A stretch of 24,582 nt of DNA, from the NCBI GenBank assembly GCA_964396595.1, contig CAYNFR010000041.1:1-24582 (forward strand), in the 5' to 3' direction. This DNA comes from CAYNFR01 sp964396595. GTDB taxonomy: Bacteria; Bacteroidota; Bacteroidia; Chitinophagales; Saprospiraceae. The position numbers and the translations under genes are program-made. Below the pieces are notes generated by a model that saw nothing but the letters and a program-made list of their open reading frames with translations, was not told the DNA's origin and did not search any database. Every line of letters starts with the position of its first letter. Within the stretch, counting starts at the first letter, position 1. This document shows, one piece after another, positions 7,037 through 14,936 of the stretch.

Positions 7037-10000
7037 ATGGCATTTACAAATAAACCTATCAATAAACAAACGGCAGATTTTGACTCAATAACTATCAGCT
7101 TGTGTGCACCAGATGAGATATTGGAAAGATCTCACGGTGAAATACTCAAGCCTGAAACAATCAACTACAGATCTTACAAGCCAGAAAGAGACGGCTTGTT
7201 TTGTGAAAGAATCTTTGGCCCTGTAAAAGATTACGAGTGCTATTGTGGCAAATACAAGCGGATACGCTATAAAGGCATCGTCTGTGACCGATGTGGTGTT
7301 GAAGTTACTGAAAAGAAGGTCAGAAGAGAAAGAAGTGGACATATTAAGTTAGTCGTGCCGGTTGTACATATTTGGTTTTTTAAATCTCTACCAAATAAGA
7401 TCGGATATCTTTTAGGTCTGTCTTCCAAAAATCTAGAGACGATCATTTACTACGAAAGATATGTCGTCATCCAGCCAGGAATCAAAGAAGGTTCGCTTTC
7501 CAAATTAGATCTACTTACTGAAGAAGATTATTTTGAAGTGTTGGATTCTTTGCCGAAGGATAATGCAATGCTAGATGACAGTGATCCGAACAAGTTTATT
7601 GCAAAAATGGGTGCTGAAGGGGTCAAGGCACTTCTGGAGCGATTGGAGCTGGATCAATTATCCTATGATCTTCGTCACCAGGCTGCCACGGAGACTTCTC
7701 AACAGCGAAAGTCTGAAGCCTTAAAGAGATTGAAGGTGGTAGAGGCATTCAGAGACGGAAATCGTCACCAGATCAATAAGCCAGAATGGATGGTCATAGA
7801 TTATCTTCCGGTGATTCCGCCTGAGTTGAGACCGCTTGTTCCACTTGATGGCGGGCGATTTGCAAGCTCTGACTTAAATGATCTTTACAGACGAGTCATC
7901 ATTCGAAATAATCGTTTGAAGAGGCTTGTAGAAATTAAAGCACCGGAAGTCATTCTTCGTAACGAGAAAAGGATGCTTCAAGAAGCTGTAGATTCATTGT
8001 TTGACAACTCTCGTAAATCCAATGCTGTAAAGGCTGAAGGAGGACGATCGCTCAAATCTTTGAGTGACATCCTTAAAGGCAAACAAGGTCGATTCAGACA
8101 GAACCTATTAGGAAAGAGGGTAGATTACTCTGGACGTTCTGTCATCGTGGTAGGTCCTACATTGAAAATGCATGAATGTGGTCTGCCCAAGGGAATGGCT
8201 TCTGAGCTATTTAAACCGTTCATAATACGTAAGCTCATAGAAAGAGGTATCGTTAAAACGGTCAAATCAGCCAAGAAGCTTGTCGATAAAAAGGATTCAA
8301 TTATTTGGGAAATATTGGAAGGTATCTTAAAAGGACATCCGGTACTACTGAACAGAGCCCCGACACTACACAGGCTTTCTATCCAGGCTTTTCAGCCCAA
8401 GCTTGTAGAAGGAAAGGCTATCAGACTCCATCCCTTAGTAACAGGAGCTTTTAACGCGGACTTTGACGGTGACCAGATGGCTGTGCACGTACCATTGTCA
8501 CAAGGAGCCATATTGGAAGCGCAGCTTTTGATGCTTTCCTCTCATAACATGTTAAATCCGCAGAATGGATCACCTGTAACCTTGCCTTCACAGGACATGG
8601 TATTAGGCTTATACTATATAACTAAGGCAAAGAAGGAGACAAGAGATGAAAGGAAGCTACCTATATTCTATTCAGAGGAGGAGGTACTTATAGCTTTCAA
8701 CGAAGGGAAACTCGGGTTACATGATAACATTGTTGCTCGGGTAAGTGTCGAAAATCAACTTGGCCAGCTTGTCAAAGAGCGGGTAAAAACCACAGTAGGA
8801 CGTATCGTATTCAATGAAGCGCGTCCTAAGTCAGTACCATTTATCAATGAACTGCTGACGAAGAAGAATCTTAAGAATGTTATCGCGGATGTGATCATCA
8901 GAACTAATCTTAAGCAAGCCTCTGATTTCCTTGATGCGATCAAAGATCTTGGGTTTTATTGGGCTTTTAAAGGAGGTCTGTCATTTAACTTGGGAGATCT
9001 GATTACGCCATCCATAAAGGAACAAACATTGTCAGAAGCCCAAGGCGAAGTTGATGAGGTTTGGGATAACTACAATATGGGACTTATCACTGCCAACGAG
9101 CGGTACAATCAGGTACTTGATAAATGGACTTATGCGGACAATAAGATCACAGACTCGCTGATGCGCGAATTATCTGAGCATAAAGGAGGATTTAACTCAG
9201 TATATATGATGCTTGATTCCGGGGCGAGAGGAAGTAAACAACAGATTAAGCAGCTTTGTGGTCTGAGAGGTCTTATGGCCAAGCCTAAGAAATCAAGTGA
9301 TACCGGTGCTGCGATTATCGAGAACCCAATATTGGCCAATTTCGTGGACGGATTGTCCGTTCTAGAATATTTCATTTCGACACACGGTGCGCGAAAAGGA
9401 CTTGCGGATACCGCTCTGAAGACTGCAGACGCAGGTTATTTAACGCGTCGTCTCGTGGACGTTTCACAAGATGTCATTATCATCGAGGATGATTGTAACA
9501 CCTTGAGAGGTATCGAGACACGGGCATTAATTGACAATGATAAGGTCGTCGAAAGTATGGCAGCTAGGATCATTGGAAGGTTTAATCTATATGATATCGT
9601 TCATCCTGAAACAGAGGCGGTAATTCTGGAAGCAGGAAATTATATCACCGAAAAAGTGGCGGAACATATCGACAAAGCGGGTATTGAATCTGTCATGATC
9701 AGATCAGTGCTTACTTGCGAAACCAAAAAAGGTGTCTGTGCAAAATGTTATGGTAAAAACCTTGCAACGGGTAGAATTGCGGAAACAGGTGATGCAGTAG
9801 GTGTTATCGCTGCTCAGTCGATCGGTGAGCCGGGTACGCAGCTGACATTGAGAACATTCCACGTGGGGGGTATTGCATCAGTTACCAAGACAGAAAGTGA
9901 GCACGTAGCTAAGTATGATGGTGTTCTGGAGTTTGATAATATACAGACAACAGAACTCGATGAAAATGGATCAAAAACAAATGTTGTATTGTCTAGATCC

Positions 10001-11323
10001 GGTGAAGTGAGAATATTGGACGAGGAAAACAAAAAAATCCTTGCCAATATGCATATACCTTACGGATCAACTCTGCATATTAAAGGAAAGCGTAAGATCA
10101 AGAAAGGAGACCTTATGTGTGACTGGGATCCATTTAATGCTGTAATCATCTCTGAGTTCAGTGGCATTGTGCAGTACGATAGCGTTGAAGAGGGTGTAAC
10201 CTTCAGAGTCGAGAGAGATGATCAGACAGGTAATGAAGAAAAGGTTATCATAGAATCTAAACGTAAGAAGCGTATTCCTACCATCAATATACTTGACGAA
10301 AGCGGAGAGGTACTGAAAAATTATAATTTACCTCTCGGAGCTTATCTTCAGATTGATAATGGTGATAGTATCATGGCTGGTCAAAGAATCGCCAAAATAC
10401 CACGTAAACTTGGCTCCATTCAGGATATCACGGGTGGTCTGCCGAGAGTAACAGAGTTATTTGAAGCAAGAAATCCATCTAACCCCGCCATTACAGCAGA
10501 GATTGATGGTGTTGTTACTTTTGGAAAAATGAAGCGAGGTAACCGTGAGATCTTTATCGAGGATGAGAGAACCTCTCAAAAACGCAAATACCTAGTCGGG
10601 ATGTCGAAACACTTGTTGATACAAGAAGGAGATTTTGTACGGGCGGGTACACACTTGACTGATGGCTCGACTTCTCCGGAGGATATCTTAAATATCATGG
10701 GACCATTCGGTGTGCAACAGTACATTGTGAATGGAATTCAGGAAGTTTATCGCTCTCAAGGTATTGGTATCAATGATAAACATATCGAAGTAATTGTCAG
10801 ACAGATGATGCGTAGAGTAGAGATAGAGGATCCGGGAGATACTACATTCTTAGAAGGAGAGCCGGTAGAAAAGTATGACTTCCTGGCGCAGAATGACTGG
10901 ATATTTGATAAGAAGGTAATCACAGATGCCGGCGATTCTAACAAGCTGAAACCGGGACAAATTACAACTATTCGCCAGATCAGAGAAGAAAACTCTTATC
11001 TGAAGCGTAACGATCTTAAACTAGTCGATTATCGCGATGCGGTATCGGCTACTTCAAAGCCAATACTGCAAGGTATCACCAAGTCTTCTCTTGGAACGAG
11101 TAGCTGGATAAGTGCGGCTTCATTCCAGGAAACAACGAAGGTGTTAAGCACTGCGGCAATTGCCGCAAAACGCGATAATCTGGAGGGCTTAAAAGAAAAT
11201 GTCATTGTCGGAAAGAAAATCCCTGCTGGCACAGGGCTTAGACTATATGACAAAATGAAGGTAAGCCTTAAAGGCAATGTAGATCAACCTCTGCTTGAGC
11301 AAATTGTTGATTTTAGCAAATAG
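7037..11323 (+). CDS. rpoC: DNA-directed RNA polymerase subunit beta'
   Basis: A 1428-residue beta' subunit. The N-terminal zinc site is C68, C70, C83 and C86. The catalytic Mg-binding motif NADFDGDQMAVH puts aspartates at 475, 477 and 479. The segment RQNLLGKRVDYSGRSVIVVG lies at about 353-372. The second zinc site is C820 with C894, C901 and C904 (CETKKGVCAKC), followed by the bridge-helix/trigger-loop region AVGVIAAQSIGEPGTQLTLR. It is the last gene of the cluster; a strong terminator begins 19 bp after the stop. All catalytic and metal residues I looked for are present. Confidence 0.99.
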   Translation: MAFTNKPINKQTADFDSITISLCAPDEILERSHGEILKPETINYRSYKPERDGLFCERIFGPVKDYECYCGKYKRIRYKGIVCDRCGVEVTEKKVRRERSGHIKLVVPVVHIWFFKSLPNKIGYLLGLSSKNLETIIYYERYVVIQPGIKEGSLSKLDLLTEEDYFEVLDSLPKDNAMLDDSDPNKFIAKMGAEGVKALLERLELDQLSYDLRHQAATETSQQRKSEALKRLKVVEAFRDGNRHQINKPEWMVIDYLPVIPPELRPLVPLDGGRFASSDLNDLYRRVIIRNNRLKRLVEIKAPEVILRNEKRMLQEAVDSLFDNSRKSNAVKAEGGRSLKSLSDILKGKQGRFRQNLLGKRVDYSGRSVIVVGPTLKMHECGLPKGMASELFKPFIIRKLIERGIVKTVKSAKKLVDKKDSIIWEILEGILKGHPVLLNRAPTLHRLSIQAFQPKLVEGKAIRLHPLVTGAFNADFDGDQMAVHVPLSQGAILEAQLLMLSSHNMLNPQNGSPVTLPSQDMVLGLYYITKAKKETRDERKLPIFYSEEEVLIAFNEGKLGLHDNIVARVSVENQLGQLVKERVKTTVGRIVFNEARPKSVPFINELLTKKNLKNVIADVIIRTNLKQASDFLDAIKDLGFYWAFKGGLSFNLGDLITPSIKEQTLSEAQGEVDEVWDNYNMGLITANERYNQVLDKWTYADNKITDSLMRELSEHKGGFNSVYMMLDSGARGSKQQIKQLCGLRGLMAKPKKSSDTGAAIIENPILANFVDGLSVLEYFISTHGARKGLADTALKTADAGYLTRRLVDVSQDVIIIEDDCNTLRGIETRALIDNDKVVESMAARIIGRFNLYDIVHPETEAVILEAGNYITEKVAEHIDKAGIESVMIRSVLTCETKKGVCAKCYGKNLATGRIAETGDAVGVIAAQSIGEPGTQLTLRTFHVGGIASVTKTESEHVAKYDGVLEFDNIQTTELDENGSKTNVVLSRSGEVRILDEENKKILANMHIPYGSTLHIKGKRKIKKGDLMCDWDPFNAVIISEFSGIVQYDSVEEGVTFRVERDDQTGNEEKVIIESKRKKRIPTINILDESGEVLKNYNLPLGAYLQIDNGDSIMAGQRIAKIPRKLGSIQDITGGLPRVTELFEARNPSNPAITAEIDGVVTFGKMKRGNREIFIEDERTSQKRKYLVGMSKHLLIQEGDFVRAGTHLTDGSTSPEDILNIMGPFGVQQYIVNGIQEVYRSQGIGINDKHIEVIVRQMMRRVEIEDPGDTTFLEGEPVEKYDFLAQNDWIFDKKVITDAGDSNKLKPGQITTIRQIREENSYLKRNDLKLVDYRDAVSATSKPILQGITKSSLGTSSWISAASFQETTKVLSTAAIAAKRDNLEGLKENVIVGKKIPAGTGLRLYDKMKVSLKGNVDQPLLEQIVDFSK

Positions 11324-11342
11324 CTCACGCCATAGAATATTG

Positions 11343-11375
11343 AAAGGGCGACTCAATTGAGTCGCCCTTTTTTTT
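11343..11375 (+). terminator. Intrinsic terminator of the rpoBC cluster
   Basis: A 28-nt perfect palindrome (11343-11370) runs from AAAGGGCGACTC through AATT to GAGTCGCCCTTT. It gives a 12-bp GC-rich stem with an AATT loop and an eight-base T-run at 11368-11375. It lies 19 bp after the rpoC stop. The opposite strand has only a short T-run after the stem, so it mainly serves the + strand. Confidence 0.95.
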
Positions 11376-11442
11376 GCCAAGTACCCGTGTAAATATAAGT
11401 TAAAATAAAATATGAATATTTCTTAGCGCACGGCTATAAATA

Positions 11443-11474
11443 ATAACATATTACGTATATTTGTAATATGTTAT
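11443..11474 (+). promoter_or_regulatory. Putative promoter -7 element inside an operator-like inverted repeat
   Basis: TATATTTG at 11456-11463 matches the Bacteroidota -7 consensus TAnnTTTG. It lies almost exactly in the 8-bp spacer of a perfect 12-bp inverted repeat: ATAACATATTAC (11443-11454) and GTAATATGTTAT (11463-11474). The arm centres are 20 bp apart, about two helical turns, as expected for a dimeric repressor. No good -33 TTTG is seen 17-23 bp upstream, which could mean an activator-dependent or weak promoter. The predicted start of transcription (about 11468-11471) falls inside the right arm, so the repeat would act as DNA rather than as an RNA hairpin. Confidence 0.5.
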
Positions 11475-11492
11475 CACATCCCCGACAGTAAA

Positions 11493-11571
11493 CGCCGCAT
11501 CGGCGACTTATACCCAAGACTACACACAAGAATTTTAGAGAATATCCTGTATTCGCGAGAATACTCTTTTT
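11493..11571 (+). promoter_or_regulatory. Structured 5' leader with attenuator-like hairpin and U-tract
   Basis: Two perfect hairpins lie between the putative promoter and the surface-protein gene. The first is CGCCG-CAT-CGGCG (11493-11505). The second is GTATTC-GCGA-GAATAC (11549-11564), closed by a GNRA-type tetraloop and followed by TCTTTTT (11565-11571). The second looks like a short intrinsic terminator 36 bp before the ATG at 11607. It could attenuate the gene or end a small RNA of about 100 nt. I do not recognise a known riboswitch family. Confidence 0.45.
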
Positions 11572-11606
11572 AAACATTGTCCGGAAGGATAATAGAACCT
11601 GTATTT

Positions 11607-14600
11607 ATGATTTTTTATCAACCGCTTGTCCCAAGAATGGAAGTTGGTCTGCGCCCTATAATCGGGCGCATTCCTTCTTTCATTATGATGATGCTATGCC
11701 TAGTAAATTGTGCGTTCTTTGCGCAGACTCCGGCGAGTAACAGTGTTAGCATTACCTGTCACAATCAGATCAATATTTCCTTACCTGCCTCAGGCCAGTT
11801 CCTTATTGAGCCGGGAATGCTGGTGCGGAATAGGCCGCTTGACAATCTTATTGTCAAGGTAGGTGATACAGATGATGTATACATTAACTGTACGCATGTT
11901 AATCAGCGGGTAATGGTAAGTGTTATTGACACGGTACACAAGATCAGTTGTTGGGGAAATGTTCTCGTAGAGGATAAGACAGAGTTTGAAATAGAATGTC
12001 GTGACACCGTGATTAGTTGTGCCAGTAATATCTATGCTACGGCGCTTGAGAATCTTGTCAATATTATTGACAATTGTCCCGATCCTGCCGATTATTTTAT
12101 TAGTTACATAGCAGCCCATGATCAACTATTGTCCGGGGGAGGGGATACTGCCAGAATCTTACGACGCACATTCAGAGTGATGCATATGGCTTCCGGTGTT
12201 ACCAAAACTTGTGAGAGCTTAATTTATCTGTTACGTGCTCCGTTGACGGATTTTGTATTTCCAAAGGATACAACCATCGTGGGCTGCGCGCTCGATCCGA
12301 CAGATAGTCTTTTCACTGGGCTTTTTGCATGGGATCAGGCGGCATTGTCGGCACGCTGTGATATAGCTGTGAGTACGAGAATACTGACAAGTGTACCTAA
12401 ATCATGTACATCAACAAAATACTTGAGGGAATGGGTTATCACAGACTGGAGTACAGGGGAGATGCTCAGAGACACTCAGGTAATCATTACAATGGATACA
12501 ACGCCATTTGTCATTACTGGTGCCAATCCTACTATTTTACCATTAGATCACGGTGATTGTTCTAATGATATAGTCATAAATCAGGGAACTATAGTTAGCG
12601 CTTGTAGCCCTATAGATACTTCTTATATAAGGATCTTTCTTGATGGGATACCGAGCAATGCCGGTGATACGATACGAAATCTTAGCCTGGGGATGCATGA
12701 ATTGATATTTGTATTAAATACCTTATACTGTAATCATCCTGCTAATCGGGATACCATAAGATTTACGATAGGACAAAATGGTGTAGCTCCTATCCTCACT
12801 GAAGCGGATTTATGGCCTGTTACAGTAACAATTGAGCAAGACCTGAGTGTAGATTCTTTATTCAGCAAGTCAACCGTACAGAGTTGTAATCCGGTGAGTT
12901 TTTTGGCAAGAAAAAAAGACCCTAGGTGTATTTTTGATGATAATGTATTTACAAGTACGCTGAGATTTTGTTTGAATTCGGCATTGTGTACTAATCCTGC
13001 ACTCGTAGATAGCGTAGCTCTTGAAGTAATTGCATTTGATAATGTCAGTGGATTATATTCCGATACAGTCTGTGTGTGGGTTTTTCCGCAAGATAAAGTA
13101 GCACCGGAACTAGCGCTTAATTCTCATATCAAAGTTGATATCGGGTCATCAAACGGCATCATGATAGATGAGGGTGTAATAATTTCTATGTTGACTGATA
13201 ATTCCGGAATAATAAAGTTGCTTGGGATCACAGGATCGGGGACGATACTGTCTGGGTCGGGAAGCGGAATGCACAGCGGCTCAGGAAGCAGTATGCACAA
13301 TGGATTCGGAAGTGGTATGTCGTCTGGATCGGGCAGCAGTGTGCTAAGTGGTTCCGGATTCCCGCTGTTAAGTACAACATTTGGGTGTGATGATTTGGGT
13401 TCATATATAATAACTGTATCAGCGGAGGATTGTAGTGGAAATAGTGTAACTCAGCAGACATTTCTTACGCTAACGGACACTTCGGATATCTGTAATCCGA
13501 CCACCATGATGGCCACCTATGTAGCTCAGTTTATGACGGTTAGCGATCAAGAAGTAATGGATGTGGAGGTTTCTTTGAATTCAAATAATGATAATAGAGT
13601 TGTTATTTCAGGCATCGATGGAAAGGTATCTGAGTCGTCGTTAACACCAGATCTTGAGGGGCAAGAGATCGTGTTAAAATACTTACACAGTGGCACTTGG
13701 CAAGAACATATTACGACAGCTGACTTGGCACTGTTACAATCTATGGTGTTAGGGATAGTACCCATCACAGACAGCGTAATGTTTTACACGGCAGATATCA
13801 ATAATGATGGTATGGTCAGTGCGCTGGATATTATCGAGATGATAAGAATTATAACTAATCAGAATAGTATCGTTACTTCTACTGTAGATCCATGGTTTTT
13901 TGTATTGGAAGAATCAAGTAATCCTAAAGTGTTGACCCAATCGAAACATCAAGTAGTTCTGTCCTCTGGTGACAACGAGTTTTCATATCGCGTCGTTAAG
14001 CGTGGAGACGTCAACGAAAGTGTAAATATTCAGAACACAGGGGCTTCAGGGAGATCTTACGAAACAGTGTATTGGGAGCAGATAGGTGATGGGCAGCGAA
14101 ATGAAGTAGTCCTTACCCCTCGAAGTTCCGGATTAAAAGCTATACAGTTTGCAATCGCGATGAATACGGCAAGCATAGTTTCTATTGATGCACCGGGATT
14201 TGATGTTATAGTAAAGGAAAACGAACTTTTCTTTTTGGCTTATCATCCGACGATAGATATAGGCAGCATTCGTATCGAAGTTAAGGATATAATAGATGAT
14301 ATTCGGATGACCAATTCAATCCCAGGGCTAGCTTACTCGCCCAATGATAAAGTAGGAAGCCTGTTAAGACTGGTTTCTAAATCATACAAAGAGGAGAAAT
14401 CTATTGAAAATAGACTGATTACTTATCCTAACCCTTTCAGTAGTCAGTTTACAGTAGATTTAAGGAATACTGAGTCTTTTAACCCCAAAAATCCGCTTGA
14501 AGTAATTATTTATGATCGATTGGGTAGGGTAGTACATCACCAATCTGTTAGGGTGTCAGAGGACTTGATACTTACGATTGATAATATAAGTAACACATTA

Positions 14601-14669
14601 TCAGGATTTTATGTTCTTGAAGTAGGACAAGATGTATGGAAATCCCAATCATATATTATAAAATATTAA
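11607..14669 (+). CDS. Secreted surface protein with Gly/Ser repeat, dockerin-like segment and T9SS sorting domain
   Basis: About 1020 residues; no enzymatic function is recognised. A signal peptide ends near residue 40 (hydrophobic MMMLCLVNCAFFAQ). Next comes a cysteine-bearing module (about 47-130, VSITCHNQINISL to CWGNVLVEDK) that is also found in the next gene, then further beta-rich Ig/HYR-like segments with scattered cysteines. Residues 550-589 are five 8-residue Gly/Ser repeats. A dockerin-like segment (about 703-750) has one good calcium loop, DINNDGMVSALD. A poorly conserved cohesin-like stretch is at about 818-908, and the type IX sorting domain (about 940-1020) starts YPNPFSSQF and includes YDRLGRVV and GFYVLEV. 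It is probably exported by Sec and then T9SS. The start is uncertain: ATG 11607, ATG 11637 (shorter, more usual signal peptide) or TTG 11577. No terminator is evident after it. Confidence 0.85.
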   Translation: MIFYQPLVPRMEVGLRPIIGRIPSFIMMMLCLVNCAFFAQTPASNSVSITCHNQINISLPASGQFLIEPGMLVRNRPLDNLIVKVGDTDDVYINCTHVNQRVMVSVIDTVHKISCWGNVLVEDKTEFEIECRDTVISCASNIYATALENLVNIIDNCPDPADYFISYIAAHDQLLSGGGDTARILRRTFRVMHMASGVTKTCESLIYLLRAPLTDFVFPKDTTIVGCALDPTDSLFTGLFAWDQAALSARCDIAVSTRILTSVPKSCTSTKYLREWVITDWSTGEMLRDTQVIITMDTTPFVITGANPTILPLDHGDCSNDIVINQGTIVSACSPIDTSYIRIFLDGIPSNAGDTIRNLSLGMHELIFVLNTLYCNHPANRDTIRFTIGQNGVAPILTEADLWPVTVTIEQDLSVDSLFSKSTVQSCNPVSFLARKKDPRCIFDDNVFTSTLRFCLNSALCTNPALVDSVALEVIAFDNVSGLYSDTVCVWVFPQDKVAPELALNSHIKVDIGSSNGIMIDEGVIISMLTDNSGIIKLLGITGSGTILSGSGSGMHSGSGSSMHNGFGSGMSSGSGSSVLSGSGFPLLSTTFGCDDLGSYIITVSAEDCSGNSVTQQTFLTLTDTSDICNPTTMMATYVAQFMTVSDQEVMDVEVSLNSNNDNRVVISGIDGKVSESSLTPDLEGQEIVLKYLHSGTWQEHITTADLALLQSMVLGIVPITDSVMFYTADINNDGMVSALDIIEMIRIITNQNSIVTSTVDPWFFVLEESSNPKVLTQSKHQVVLSSGDNEFSYRVVKRGDVNESVNIQNTGASGRSYETVYWEQIGDGQRNEVVLTPRSSGLKAIQFAIAMNTASIVSIDAPGFDVIVKENELFFLAYHPTIDIGSIRIEVKDIIDDIRMTNSIPGLAYSPNDKVGSLLRLVSKSYKEEKSIENRLITYPNPFSSQFTVDLRNTESFNPKNPLEVIIYDRLGRVVHHQSVRVSEDLILTIDNISNTLSGFYVLEVGQDVWKSQSYIIKY
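13254..13373 (+). repeat. Five 24-bp tandem repeats encoding Gly/Ser-rich octapeptides
   Basis: In-frame units at 13254, 13278, 13302, 13326 and 13350 encode GSGSGMHS, GSGSSMHN, GFGSGMSS, GSGSSVLS and GSGFPLLS. They are preceded by a partial unit, GSGTILS (13233-13253). DNA identity between units is imperfect, so the array is not recent. The repeat interrupts a beta-rich module before FGCDDLGSYIITVSAEDCSG, as a flexible linker or loop insertion would. Some units carry Met and His. Confidence 0.9.
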
Positions 14670-14936
14670 TATGAAAAATACCAAAAAAAGATTAATACAA
14701 CATATTAAAAGAAATCTATATTTGTTCTCAATTCTGTGAAGAGCTATTAGTACTTCACATTCTTAGCTAGAGAGATACATAGAGCCGCATGAGGCAAATA
14801 TTATTGTGGGATCTAATGATGAAACGACTTCCCTCCGTGATACTACCTCAGACTTAGTAAGGTAATTTTTTATTTCAATATTCTTCCGGCATGTCCGGGA
14901 GCGATCAAAACTTTATTAACTCTATAAAAGTATCTC
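14670..14936 (+). promoter_or_regulatory. Intergenic region with putative -7 element and leader of the second surface-protein gene
   Basis: TATATTTG at 14717-14724 matches TAnnTTTG, and AACATATTA (14699-14707) repeats the half-site seen before the first surface-protein gene; the second half is absent. If the element is used, the leader is about 210 nt. Near its end are alternative weak 5-bp pairings: TACTA/TAGTA (14841-14845 with 14855-14859) and TACCT/AGGTA (14844-14848 with 14860-14864). The latter is followed by ATTTTTT (14865-14871). I see no gene in the region apart from the 22-codon frame. Confidence 0.35.
14671..14739 (+). other. Tiny open reading frame (22 codons), probably not a functional gene
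   Basis: It starts 1 bp after the stop of the preceding gene and reads MKNTKKRLIQHIKRNLYLFS, then IL and a TGA. The basic start running into a hydrophobic end resembles the first part of a signal peptide cut short. It could be a remnant of a former secreted-protein start, a leader peptide or chance. There is no independent support for translation. Confidence 0.2.

Noticed and set aside
11637..11730. Lipoprotein signal (Cys in LVNCA) in the first surface protein
   Set aside because: The residue before the Cys is Asn rather than Ala/Gly/Ser, so it does not fit the lipobox, and the protein ends in a T9SS sorting domain, favouring a signal peptidase I substrate.
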